Below, piece after piece: positions 1-7,603 of a stretch of 40,868 bases of DNA. The position numbers and the translations under genes were made by a program. Each line of letters opens with the position of its first letter. Positions within the stretch are counted from its first letter, which is position 1. Source of the DNA: a virus; IMG/VR virus record IMGVR_UViG_3300030090_003269, positions 10,622 to 51,489 of that record, one strand, 5' to 3'. The notes below the pieces were generated by a model. That model did no database searches. It was not told the origin of the DNA and was given only the letters and a program-made list of their open reading frames with translations.

Positions 1-1
1 C

Positions 2-265
2 CCAACAAAAGCAAAGACAAAGTTAAAAGATAATACTTACGTTAATGAAGCAACAGTAGAAGCTAAAGCTGACCATGCAAGACAGCAAAGAGCTTATGCT
101 AAAGAAAACCAAAACACGCAAGTAGATGACTTAGGAACTAAAGAGGGTATGAAAATGATAAAAAAAAGTTCAATGAAAATGAAGCCTAATCAAGCTATGG
201 GTGGCGCAAAAAATAAACCATCTGCTAATCCAAAACCATCATCTAACTTTCCAAGGTTTTCATAA
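2..265 (+). CDS. C-terminal part of a basic, Lys-rich phage protein (5' truncated)
   Basis: The window opens inside a reading frame that runs 87 codons to a TAA at 263-265. The product is hydrophilic and rich in Lys, Ala and Gln, with a low-complexity Pro/Asn/Lys tail ending in NFPRFS. No domain can be assigned to this part alone. The TAA overlaps the next ATG (TAATG), so the two genes are translationally coupled. The frame phase at base 1 is exactly the one needed to continue the open gene that runs off the right end at 40564-40868. If the ends join, the protein would be 189 residues, with a GMTxxGVxxYRRxNPGSKL motif in its middle. That joining is an inference; what is seen is an open frame without a start. 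Confidence 0.7.
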   Translation, partial: PTKAKTKLKDNTYVNEATVEAKADHARQQRAYAKENQNTQVDDLGTKEGMKMIKKSSMKMKPNQAMGGAKNKPSANPKPSSNFPRFS

Positions 266-696
266 TGGGGTTTAAATTAGGTACAGAAAAAGGTAATTAT
301 GCTGTTAGCGGTGAAATCAAAAGTAAAATGACTTTTGGTAGAAACCCTAACAGTAAATTATCTATACCTGGCACACCTATAATACCAATGCCTTTAGATG
401 AAGATATTATGGGCGAGGCAAATATGGATGGTACTATTTATGTTAATGAAGATTTAGTTCCAGGAAGCTTTGAATATAATCAAGTTATAAACCATGAGAT
501 GAGGCATGCTACAGACATGAAAATAGGTAAATTAGGTTATACAGATGATTATGTTATGTACAATGGAGAAAAGTTTCCAAGAAAAGATATTAACGGTAAA
601 GACATGATATTAGTATATGGACAGTGGAAAGAAGCAGGTGATCATGATTTTCCTTGGGAAGATGATGCTAATAATGGTTATGAACCGAACGTTTAA
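265..696 (+). CDS. Small HExxH protein, metallopeptidase-like
   Basis: This 143-residue protein carries a zinc-metallopeptidase-type helix motif, HEMRH, at residues 77-81 inside VINHEMRHATD. The two His and the Glu are the residues that bind zinc and activate water in HExxH enzymes. D84 or a later acidic or His residue (for example H127) could be the third ligand, but that cannot be settled by eye. There is no signal peptide or membrane segment. The start overlaps the previous stop by one base. The gene lies just before a holin-like gene and I recognise no lysozyme or amidase in the window, so a role in lysis or in processing virion proteins is possible but unproven. HExxH alone is a short motif, and family assignment is open. 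Confidence 0.7.
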   Translation: MGFKLGTEKGNYAVSGEIKSKMTFGRNPNSKLSIPGTPIIPMPLDEDIMGEANMDGTIYVNEDLVPGSFEYNQVINHEMRHATDMKIGKLGYTDDYVMYNGEKFPRKDINGKDMILVYGQWKEAGDHDFPWEDDANNGYEPNV

Positions 697-705
697 ACAA
701 AAAAT

Positions 706-1092
706 ATGTTAGATAAATTATTTAGCGGTGGAGCCGCAGATTTAGTAAAAAATGTAGGTGGAGTTATAGACAACTTACATACATCAAAAGAAGAAAAATT
801 AGAAGCCGAAAGGCAGATTAAAGATATGATCATGGGTTACGAGGCTGAAATGCAAAAGCAAGTAACTGAAAGATGGAAGGTAGATATGGCATCTGATTCA
901 TGGTTAAGTAAAAATATAAGACCACTAGTTTTAATATTTCTATGTGTATCAACAGTATTATTAATATTTATTGATGCTGGAGTTATATCATTTGAAGTTA
1001 AAGCTTCTTGGGTAGACTTATTACAACTAGTATTAATAACAGTGATTGGTGCCTATTTTGGCGGTAGATCACTAGAAAAAGTAAAAAAATAA
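706..1092 (+). CDS. Holin-like membrane protein (3TM holin / GTA-holin type)
   Basis: The 128-residue protein has an amphipathic, charged N-terminal half (about 25-60). Two strongly hydrophobic segments follow at about 72-93 and 102-119, and a short basic tail ends in VKK. The sequence SWLSKNIRPL before the first segment and AYFGGRSLEK after the second are typical of the phage holin family described as 'Holin of 3TMs' (Pfam PF11351). Holins form inner-membrane lesions that time lysis. I clearly see only two membrane spans; a third would have to lie in the N-terminal part. It sits between the HExxH gene and small structural-type genes, with a 9-base gap and an A-rich leader. Confidence 0.8.
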   Translation: MLDKLFSGGAADLVKNVGGVIDNLHTSKEEKLEAERQIKDMIMGYEAEMQKQVTERWKVDMASDSWLSKNIRPLVLIFLCVSTVLLIFIDAGVISFEVKASWVDLLQLVLITVIGAYFGGRSLEKVKK

Positions 1093-1096
1093 AATT

Positions 1097-1456
1097 ATGG
1101 GAATAAATTCAACAGAAGTAGCTTATGGATTTGGACAGCTTGGTAGTGGTTTCTGTGATACTACAGGGGCTTTTACTCCACCAACTGGAAAAGTTATTGT
1201 AGCAATACAGTTTTTAGCAGACACAACCTTATCAGGTTTAGTGGCAGACACGTCAGCATACACAAAATCAGATGGTTCTGAAGGTGATGCTTTTTTTAGC
1301 CACACGGCTGTAGTAGACGCAAATGGAGGTGGAGCTGACGCTACAGATTCATCTACTATTTTTCCAAAAGGAGTAACAATATTTGGAAGATGGACTAGTG
1401 TTACACTATCTGGCGCAGATGCAGATGGTGGTATAATTTGTTATTTCGGACAATAA
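1097..1456 (+). CDS. Small structural-type protein, conserved in marine phages
   Basis: A 119-residue, Gly/Ala/Thr-rich protein predicted to be nearly all beta-strand, without signal peptide or membrane segment. The N-terminal pattern YGFGQLGS, then TPPTGKVIVAI and FLADTTL, recalls a small protein found beside fibre genes in uncultured marine phages; that is from memory. The C-terminus VTLSGADADGGIICYFGQ alternates hydrophobic and small residues as in a trimeric fibre or decoration domain. Its stop overlaps the next start (TAATG), and it precedes the large repeat-built fibre gene. A role as a small virion or fibre-associated protein is inferred from composition and context only. Confidence 0.65.
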   Translation: MGINSTEVAYGFGQLGSGFCDTTGAFTPPTGKVIVAIQFLADTTLSGLVADTSAYTKSDGSEGDAFFSHTAVVDANGGGADATDSSTIFPKGVTIFGRWTSVTLSGADADGGIICYFGQ

Positions 1457-1725
1457 TGTCGCCAATAGGATTAGGTATGATGATAGGTGGCTCTGTTTAC
1501 GGAGGTGCCAACAATCCTGCTGTAATAATAGAAGATTACTTTTGGGAAGGCGTTAGCAACGGTGGTGTTGCTGGCGAGTTAAGACCTATACCTGCTACTA
1601 CAGACTTTCACGACACTTGGGACTTAGACGGTACTGATTATACTTTAGCCGCTGTTGGATCTGTTAGTGATGAAGGTTATTGGGACTTAGACACTAACTC
1701 TGATGTACAACCCTTAGACGTTTAA
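1456..1725 (+). CDS. Small hypothetical protein between holin and fibre genes
   Basis: I place the start at the ATG at 1456, which overlaps the previous TAA by one base. An upstream in-frame TTG at 1438 would add six residues from inside the neighbour and is less likely. The 89-residue product begins with a Gly/Met-rich hydrophobic stretch (MSPIGLGMMIGGSVYGG). An acidic, aromatic part follows, with two similar 'W(D)LD' elements near residues 53-57 and 74-78. I do not recognise the family. Translational coupling and the A-rich leader shared with the following fibre gene suggest a virion or fibre accessory protein. Confidence 0.55.
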   Translation: MSPIGLGMMIGGSVYGGANNPAVIIEDYFWEGVSNGGVAGELRPIPATTDFHDTWDLDGTDYTLAAVGSVSDEGYWDLDTNSDVQPLDV

Positions 1726-1747
1726 TAAAAAATAAAAAAATAAAAAT

Positions 1748-3883
1748 ATGGCAACACCAAATATAGTACCTAGAGCTGATCAAGAAGGTGGTTTAGGAAC
1801 CGCTGCAAAGTCATGGGGAAAACTATTTATAGAAAACGCATCAGCTGGAGGTACTGCTGCTGCTACAATATCAAATCTTGATGTTGATCAAGTAGCGTTA
1901 GATATTAACGCGAGTAACACTAGTGCAAACGTTTTAGATATTACAGCGCAGTCTTTATCTGGAGGATCTGCAATAATGATTAATGGAACAGACGGTCAGG
2001 TAGATCTTACAATTTCAAGTTCAGCAGATACTGGCGATATTTTTACTATAGCTACTACCACTCACGGCGCTACTACAATTAAAACCGTAGATGACGACGC
2101 GCACGCGGCTGATTTAACCATGTCTATTGATGGTGACCTTTTAATAGATAATGATGGTATTGGTCTTACAAAAATTACATCAGATGGTGTTGAAATAGAA
2201 AACGCCGCTTCTTCTGGCGCTTCTGCGTTATTAATTGATAATGACGATGTAGACGCAATAGCTTTAGATATAGATGCTGACAATACAACAGTTAATGTTG
2301 TGGATATTACTAGCAGTAGTTTAACAACTGGTAACGCTATAAACGTAACAGCTACTAATTCTAATTTTAGAGCAGCTGGATTAAAAATAGATCAAGATCA
2401 CGATAGTACTGCTGCTTTTAACGGTGCTAACGGTATGATTCATTTAGATTACGATAAAGCCACGGCAACGGGTGATGGAAACACACATCTTAGAACTGGT
2501 AGTTATATAAACATGTCTGATGCCGCGACTAATCATGCAAACAGTACTGTAACATTTATTGGTAGCGATGCTGTTTTAGATGCCGCTGCTACTTCTGGTG
2601 CTAATTCAGGTATTGGTTATCAAGCAAATGTACAAGATTTTACAACTAATATTGGTTATAAATCAACAACTGAAGATATAGACGTGATGGGTGGTATAAA
2701 CGCTGATTTTATATCGTATAGTTCTCAAGACTCTGCGGATTACTTTAAAATAAGAACAACTACTAGTGGAGCAACATTACTTGAAACAGTAGATGGTGGT
2801 GGTACAGCTGCTGACTTAACTTTTGCTCCTGATGGAATCATAAAACACGTTGGTACTAGTGGTGAAAGTAGGTTTTATAATACATATTTAAACGTAAGTG
2901 ATTATATGAGTTTAGTTATTGGCGCTAATGGAGATGCTAAATTTACTACTGTAGATGCCGCTGCTGCCGCTGCTCATTTTGAAATTGAAGCTGATGGCAA
3001 TATAACTTTAGACGCCGCTGGTACTATTGAATTAGAAGGAGCTACAAACGTAACTGGTGATCTTGGTGTTTCCGCTGAAGCAACAGTTGCTAGTTTAATA
3101 TGTACAGCTGGCGCTACTTTTGGTGGTGGTTTTGGTAGCACTGGAGCAACAATATCAACAGCTGGTGTAGGTCAATTTAACGGTGCTTTGACAACAGACG
3201 CTGCTTTAACCGCTGATAATATTGTTTGTACTAACGCCGCAACGTTTGGTGGTGGTACAGGTTCTACAGGTGTTACTATATCAACAACCGGTACAGTCAC
3301 AGCGGATGGTTTAATATCATCTACAGCCTCTGGATATACAGGCACAAACTATAGAACACTATGGATTGATGCTGGGGCAATGGTACCACAAGTAACAAAT
3401 GGTGCTGCTGCTGGAACAGAAGAAGCCTCTTCAAACGATGTGATGAGTGATTACTTTGCTTTTGACGCTAGTACTATAGAATATGTGCAGGCTAAAGTAA
3501 TTATACCAGAGCAATGGAACGGAGGAACAGTTAAAGCTAAATTTTACTGGAAACCAACCTCCTCTACAACAACTTCACACACTTGTAGATGGTCAATTGC
3601 AGGAACAGCTCATGCCGATGGAGGAACTATAGATAGTTCTTTTGGTACAGATGTAGCTGTAAATGATGATGTATTAGGTACAGCTGCCGGTAGAGTACAC
3701 ATATCGGACGCTACAGGAGATATTACAATCGCTGGTTCTCCAGTCGCTCACGCTGATGAACTTGTTTACTTTAGAATACACAGAGTAGCAAATCATGCTA
3801 ATGATGATTTAAATGAAGACGCGCATTTATTAGGTGTGGCAATACAATATCAAGAAGCTGCTACCATAGATAGTGGTTGGTAA
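1748..3883 (+). CDS. Repeat-built phage fibre / appendage protein
   Basis: The 711-residue protein opens with MATPNIVPRADQEGGLG...SWGKLFI, a start that I associate with fibre proteins of marine phages. The body is low in charge and Cys and rich in Ala, Thr, Gly and Asp. It is built from degenerate repeats: 'ALDI.A.NT..NV.DIT..SL' at about 50-69 and 171-190, 'TTT.GAT...TVD...AADLT..DG' near 103-128 and again near 335-365, and a 23-residue unit at 452-474 and 494-516. This is what a long beta-structured trimeric fibre looks like. The C-terminal about 170 residues (from about 540, IDAGAMVPQVTNGAA) are non-repetitive and may form the tip or receptor-binding head. The next gene encodes a lectin-like protein, supporting a host-recognition module. 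Confidence 0.75.
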   Translation: MATPNIVPRADQEGGLGTAAKSWGKLFIENASAGGTAAATISNLDVDQVALDINASNTSANVLDITAQSLSGGSAIMINGTDGQVDLTISSSADTGDIFTIATTTHGATTIKTVDDDAHAADLTMSIDGDLLIDNDGIGLTKITSDGVEIENAASSGASALLIDNDDVDAIALDIDADNTTVNVVDITSSSLTTGNAINVTATNSNFRAAGLKIDQDHDSTAAFNGANGMIHLDYDKATATGDGNTHLRTGSYINMSDAATNHANSTVTFIGSDAVLDAAATSGANSGIGYQANVQDFTTNIGYKSTTEDIDVMGGINADFISYSSQDSADYFKIRTTTSGATLLETVDGGGTAADLTFAPDGIIKHVGTSGESRFYNTYLNVSDYMSLVIGANGDAKFTTVDAAAAAAHFEIEADGNITLDAAGTIELEGATNVTGDLGVSAEATVASLICTAGATFGGGFGSTGATISTAGVGQFNGALTTDAALTADNIVCTNAATFGGGTGSTGVTISTTGTVTADGLISSTASGYTGTNYRTLWIDAGAMVPQVTNGAAAGTEEASSNDVMSDYFAFDASTIEYVQAKVIIPEQWNGGTVKAKFYWKPTSSTTTSHTCRWSIAGTAHADGGTIDSSFGTDVAVNDDVLGTAAGRVHISDATGDITIAGSPVAHADELVYFRIHRVANHANDDLNEDAHLLGVAIQYQEAATIDSGW
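3101..3295 (+). repeat. Two copies of a 69-base in-frame repeat in the fibre gene
   Basis: Bases 3101-3169 and 3227-3295 encode two 23-residue units of the form CT..ATFGGG.GSTG.TIST.G, starting exactly 126 bases apart. The only clear divergence is at synonymous and small-residue positions. Each unit begins with a Cys, unusual in an otherwise nearly Cys-free fibre. The arrangement points to duplication within the fibre shaft. Confidence 0.75.
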
Positions 3884-3897
3884 TAAATAAAAATAAT

Positions 3898-4671
3898 ATG
3901 ATAGGAAGATCTAGATACAGAACACACGCAGGCATACCGCATGGTAGTACGTTAAATTTTGGTTCAAACCTGCAAATATATTATAGGTGGAATGAAGGTA
4001 TTACAAGTGAAAGTATTACAACAACACAAGAAGATGATAGTACCTCTACAACTACAAACGTAACTACTTGGGCGGATCAAAGTAGTAATGCCAACAACGC
4101 AACTCAAACTACTGATGAAAACGAACCTTTATTAGCGTCTGATGGAAGTTTAGATTTTTTTGATGATGGTGATGGTGATAATGCTGACTTTATGAATTTT
4201 ACTAGTTTTAGAATTGATACTAATAATGATTTTTTATCTTTTATTGTAACAGAATTAAGAGATGGCGCAACCTCTTGTTATTTGTCTGATTCTGGCGGTG
4301 AAGTATTAGAGTTTCAAACACAAAACAAACATAGATTTAAAACGGGTGCAGGTGGTACAACTGAAATAGTAAACAATACAGATGGTGGTTTTACAACGTC
4401 AAATGATGAAAAACTTTTATACATAGTGCATAGAACAAACGGCAGCACTGCAACAATAATTGGTTACAAAAATGGTAAATCAGCAGACTCTAGCATTACA
4501 AACGCTGGTCAATTTGATTTACAAAACTTAGGAAGTAAAAACGATGCTTCTAACTTTTTTGACGGTAAAATATATGACGTTGGTATTATAGAAGCAACGG
4601 TTAGTGATGAATATAGAAAAAGATTAGAAGATCATTTATTATGTAAACACGGGCTAGAAAGACTAGCCTAA
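3898..4671 (+). CDS. LamG/concanavalin-like lectin protein, probable appendage component
   Basis: I start the gene at ATG 3898, preceded by an A-rich leader. An in-frame TTG at 3877 lies inside the fibre gene and is unlikely. The 257-residue product contains the pattern TTWADQSSNANNATQ followed by a 'G.LDF' strand (GSLDFFDDGDGDNADFM). A series of strands then carries 'LLYIVHRTNGSTATIIGYKNG' and 'FFDGKIYDVGIIEATVSDEYRKRLEDHL'. This order is typical of LamG/concanavalin-like jelly-roll domains used by phages to bind or frame glycans. The final helix, 'YRKRLEDHLLCKHGL', is also usual at the end of such domains. Direct adjacency to the fibre gene suggests a receptor-binding or fibre-associated role. 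Confidence 0.7.
   Translation: MIGRSRYRTHAGIPHGSTLNFGSNLQIYYRWNEGITSESITTTQEDDSTSTTTNVTTWADQSSNANNATQTTDENEPLLASDGSLDFFDDGDGDNADFMNFTSFRIDTNNDFLSFIVTELRDGATSCYLSDSGGEVLEFQTQNKHRFKTGAGGTTEIVNNTDGGFTTSNDEKLLYIVHRTNGSTATIIGYKNGKSADSSITNAGQFDLQNLGSKNDASNFFDGKIYDVGIIEATVSDEYRKRLEDHLLCKHGLERLA
4651..4669 (+). terminator. Inverted repeat at the end of the lectin gene, possible terminator
   Basis: GGCTAG (4652-4657) and CTAGCC (4663-4668) form a perfect 6-bp stem with a 5-base AAAGA loop, extended by a G-U pair (4651/4669). It covers the last codons of the lectin gene and its stop region, and an A/T-rich stretch follows (TAATAATTAATTT). There is no clean U-run, so it could be a weak terminator or an mRNA-stabilising hairpin. 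Confidence 0.4.
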
Positions 4672-4693
4672 TAATTAATTTAAATTAAATATA

Positions 4694-4975
4694 ATGGCAA
4701 AAAAAGAAAAAGTAATAGACTTAAAACCTGAAAAAATAACAGAAGAAGAATTAAAAAAAGTTCAAGAAACTGTTAATGGTATAAACAGAGGACAATTAGA
4801 AATAGGATCAATGCAGGTTAAAATTCACGAAATGATGCACGGTATTGCTGGGCTACGTGATAATTTAACTAAACTGCAGCAAGAGTTTGAAAAACAATAT
4901 GGTACTTTTGATATAAACATAAATGATGGTACAATAAATTACAAAGAAGATGTCGAAGCTGATAAGAAAAATTAG
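4694..4975 (+). CDS. Small coiled-coil phage protein
   Basis: This 93-residue protein starts with a Lys-rich segment. A helical, heptad-like stretch at about 18-68 follows (EELKKVQETVNGINRGQLEIG, then HEMMHGIAGLRDNLTKLQQEFE). It ends in a short strand region YGTFDININDGTINY. It looks like a small soluble coiled-coil protein; relatives of this shape are common in marine phages, but I know of no established function. The HEMMH at 46-50 has HExxH form but lies in a heptad coil, so I do not read it as a peptidase site. Its 3' end overlaps the next gene by 26 bases. Position upstream of the packaging genes suggests assembly help, which is only inference. Confidence 0.6.
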   Translation: MAKKEKVIDLKPEKITEEELKKVQETVNGINRGQLEIGSMQVKIHEMMHGIAGLRDNLTKLQQEFEKQYGTFDININDGTINYKEDVEADKKN

Positions 4976-5171
4976 TATTGGCAAAGACTATAAGGATAAC
5001 GCTATGCACTATGCGGTAGGTCAAGAAGTTTACGGTGGTCATATTATTTGTGATATTGTAGAAGAACAAGATAAATATTCAGTTTACATCAAAAAAAATC
5101 AAGATGTTTTACCTTGGAAAGACTTTAACAAAAACATGGCTGTATCTATAGAATATAATCTACAGTACTAA
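4950..5171 (+). CDS. Small conserved hypothetical protein
   Basis: The ATG at 4950 lies inside the previous gene. I prefer it to the internal ATG at about 5004 because the N-terminal MSKLIRKISIGKDYKDNAMHY runs smoothly into the rest and looks conserved-type. The 73-residue product is a mixed strand protein: 'VGQEVYGGHIICDIV', 'YSVYIKK', 'PWKDFNKNMAVSIEYNLQY'. No catalytic motif, signal peptide or membrane segment is seen. It overlaps both neighbours (26 bases before; its stop shares a base with the next ATG), so it is probably co-translated with the GroES-like gene. Function unknown. Confidence 0.6.
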   Translation: MSKLIRKISIGKDYKDNAMHYAVGQEVYGGHIICDIVEEQDKYSVYIKKNQDVLPWKDFNKNMAVSIEYNLQY

Positions 5172-5761
5172 TGAAAAGTGTTTACAACTTTGTTGTAAGA
5201 CCAAAAGGAGAAAGATATAATAATGCTAAAAAAGTTGGAGACTCAGAGTTAATACTTAACACTGAAGTCTTCAACCATCAGTATGTAAATAGAGAGGCAA
5301 TTGTTATATCAACACCTGTAATTGGCGAAACAAATATTAAAGCTGGTGATACTGTTATAGTACACCATAATGTTTTTAGAAGATGGCACGACGTTAAAGG
5401 TGTTGAAAGAAATAGTAGAAGCTATTTTAACGAAAACACTTATATTATAAATATTGATCAAATATTTTTATATAAAACAAATAACGAATGGTTAGCTCCA
5501 AAAGGTTATTGTTTTGTTAAGCCTTTGAAAAATAAAAACAATTTTAATTTAAGTAACGAAACGCCTTTACAAGGAGTTGTTAAATATTCTGATGGCACAG
5601 TAAAAACTAATGATTTAATAGGTTTTAGGCCAAAAAGTGAATATGAATTTATAGTTGATGGTGAAAGACTATATAGAGTTTTATCAAATTTTATTACAAT
5701 TAAATATGAATATCAAGGAAACGAAGAAACTTATAATCCAAGCTGGGCACAGAGCAGTTGA
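5171..5761 (+). CDS. Two-barrel protein resembling GroES/Cpn10 co-chaperonins
   Basis: The 196-residue protein appears to hold two similar beta-barrel halves. The first (about 5-103) contains AIVISTPVIGETNIKAGDTV, which matches the Cpn10 pattern of a strand, a loop, then 'IKxGDxV', and ends in INIDQIFLY. The second (about 112-182) contains GVVKYSDGTVKTNDLIGF followed by 'DGERLYRVLSNFITIKYEY', like the Cpn10 C-terminal strand 'DGE.Y.I....I.A'. In T4, gp31 replaces GroES for capsid protein folding; a like role would fit a gene upstream of packaging and capsid genes. No ATP-binding site is expected. The resemblance is by eye; an unrelated double-barrel virion protein is the main alternative. Confidence 0.5.
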   Translation: MKSVYNFVVRPKGERYNNAKKVGDSELILNTEVFNHQYVNREAIVISTPVIGETNIKAGDTVIVHHNVFRRWHDVKGVERNSRSYFNENTYIINIDQIFLYKTNNEWLAPKGYCFVKPLKNKNNFNLSNETPLQGVVKYSDGTVKTNDLIGFRPKSEYEFIVDGERLYRVLSNFITIKYEYQGNEETYNPSWAQSS

Positions 5762-5984
5762 AGAGTTGATTAATGTTGCTAAAGAAAAAATTATTACTAA
5801 CACTGAAGATGATGTTTCGGCTGATAGATTAAAAAACGCTGCGGCTACTAAAAAGCTAGCTATATTTGATGCGTTTGAAATACTTAACAGAATTCAAGAA
5901 GAAGAAAATATAATTGAAGGTAAATCACCTGAAGATAAAAAAACAAAAGTTTTTAAAGGATTCGCAGAAGGAAGGTCAAAATGA
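5706..5984 (+). CDS. Probable small terminase subunit
   Basis: The open frame extends back to 5655, but everything before the ATG at 5706 lies inside the previous gene and encodes hydrophobic noise, so I use 5706 (92 residues). The product is helical and charged: AGHRAVEELINVAKEKI, 'DDVSADRLKNAAATKKLAIFDAFEIL' and a Glu/Lys-rich tail. This fits the oligomerising helical core of small terminases more than any enzyme. Its stop overlaps the ATG of the large terminase (ATGATG at 5981), the usual TerS-TerL order. No clear helix-turn-helix is visible, so assignment rests on position and fold class. Confidence 0.5.
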   Translation: MNIKETKKLIIQAGHRAVEELINVAKEKIITNTEDDVSADRLKNAAATKKLAIFDAFEILNRIQEEENIIEGKSPEDKKTKVFKGFAEGRSK

Positions 5985-7603
5985 TGTACGATCAAAGTTT
6001 AGTTAAAACAATAGAACCTATTAAAAAAACGACTATTAGTCGTCTTAACAAATCTAAAAAATGGAAATATGGATACAATAAAGAACATGATATCGTGGTT
6101 ATCTCTAAAACTGGACGTATTGGACAAGTGGTGGAGATTCAAAATTTGCGAATTGGGTTGCCGGCTGAACCGAAAACAGTGTATATGCACCCCAAAAACA
6201 AGTGGCAAAAAATAGAATACCCAAAAGAATTAGGTAGACTAAAAAATATATTTGATTGGAGATCTTATCCAGAAGAACAAAAAGATCAATGGTATGAATA
6301 TATAGATAAAGAATTTAAAAGAAGAGAAGAAGGATTTTGGTTTATGAATAATAATAAACCAACATATATAACAGGTACACATTATATGTACTTGCAGTGG
6401 AGCAAAATAGACGTAGGTGCTCCTGACTTTAGAGAAGCAAATAGATTATTTTACATATTCTGGGAAGCTTGTAAAGCTGACAAAAGGTGTTATGGCATGT
6501 GTTATTTAAAAAACAGACGTTCTGGTTTTTCGTTTATGTCATCAGCAGAAACAGTTAACTTGGCTACAATATCAAGCGATTCGAGATATGGTATACTTTC
6601 TAAAACAGGTGCTGATGCAAAAAAAATGTTTACAGACAAGGTAGTTCCAATTAGTATAAACTACCCATTTTTCTTTAAACCTATACAAGATGGTATGGAT
6701 AGGCCTAAATCAGAGCTTGCATATAGAGTACCAGCTAGTAAGTTTACAAGAAAAAAGATTACTGCTAATGAACAGTTAGAAGATATACAGGGTTTAGATA
6801 CAACTATTGATTGGAAAAATACTGGTGATAATAGTTATGATGGTGAAAAACTTAATTTACTAGTACATGATGAAAGTGGCAAATGGGAAAGACCTGATAA
6901 TATATTAAACAATTGGCGTGTTACAAAAACATGTCTTAGACTTGGTAGTAGAATTATAGGTAAATGTATGATGGGTTCAACCTCCAACGCCCTAGACAAA
7001 GGTGGAGATAATTTTAAAAAATTATACAATGCATCAGATGTCACTAAACGAAATAGAAATGGTCAAACAAAATCTGGTTTATACTCTTTGTTTATCCCAA
7101 TGGAATGGAACTATGAAGGATTTATTGACGAGTTCGGATTTCCAGTATTCACTACTCCTAGTGTCGATGTGCTCGCCCCAGATGGCGAATTAATAGATAT
7201 AGGTGTAATAGATAGTTGGCAAAATGAAGTTGATGGTTTAAAAGATGATCAAGATGCTTTAAATGAGTTTTACAGACAATTTCCAAGAACTGAAGAACAT
7301 GCATTTAGAGATGAAACAAAAAACAGTATATTTAACTTAGTAAAAATATACGAACAAATAGATTATAACGAAGAGATGTCTAGAACTTTAGGGATTACAA
7401 CTGGTAATTTTCAATGGGTAAATGGAATAAAAGATTCACAAGTTATATTTTATCCAGACCCAAAAGGTAGATTTAAAGTTAGTTGGGTGCCATCTCAACA
7501 ATTACAAAATAGAGTGGTACTTAAAAATGGTATAAAATATCCTGGTAATGAACACATGGGAGCATTTGGTTGTGACTCTTATGGAGGACGCTCCTGCGAA
7601 TAG
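5981..7603 (+). CDS. terL: Large terminase, N-terminal ATPase part (frame broken near 7580)
   Basis: The motor that packages DNA through the portal. The 540-residue frame holds the ATPase domain. A Walker A-like element NRRSGFS lies at 178-184, with Phe where Lys is usual. The Walker B motif LLVHDE is at 293-298 (D297, E298), followed by GKW, and a motif III-like GKCMMGSTSN lies about 35 residues later. The nuclease domain begins at about 480, with GAFGCDSY (D532 the likely first metal-binding Asp). After Y534 the frame runs into nonfamily residues GGRSCE and a TAG at 7601. The rest of the nuclease domain is in the +1 frame from 7581 (separate entry). Portal and scaffold follow directly. ATPase assignment is firm; whether the split is real or an error is open. 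Confidence 0.85.
   Translation: MMYDQSLVKTIEPIKKTTISRLNKSKKWKYGYNKEHDIVVISKTGRIGQVVEIQNLRIGLPAEPKTVYMHPKNKWQKIEYPKELGRLKNIFDWRSYPEEQKDQWYEYIDKEFKRREEGFWFMNNNKPTYITGTHYMYLQWSKIDVGAPDFREANRLFYIFWEACKADKRCYGMCYLKNRRSGFSFMSSAETVNLATISSDSRYGILSKTGADAKKMFTDKVVPISINYPFFFKPIQDGMDRPKSELAYRVPASKFTRKKITANEQLEDIQGLDTTIDWKNTGDNSYDGEKLNLLVHDESGKWERPDNILNNWRVTKTCLRLGSRIIGKCMMGSTSNALDKGGDNFKKLYNASDVTKRNRNGQTKSGLYSLFIPMEWNYEGFIDEFGFPVFTTPSVDVLAPDGELIDIGVIDSWQNEVDGLKDDQDALNEFYRQFPRTEEHAFRDETKNSIFNLVKIYEQIDYNEEMSRTLGITTGNFQWVNGIKDSQVIFYPDPKGRFKVSWVPSQQLQNRVVLKNGIKYPGNEHMGAFGCDSYGGRSCE

Noticed and set aside
3877-3897. TTG start for the lectin gene
   Set aside because: It lies in the last codons of the fibre gene and encodes the A-rich leader; the ATG at 3898 has a normal leader.
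7548-7603. Programmed +1 frameshift in the terminase gene
   Set aside because: No slippery codon or stimulatory structure is evident, and residues appear to be missing at the join, which a frameshift would not explain.
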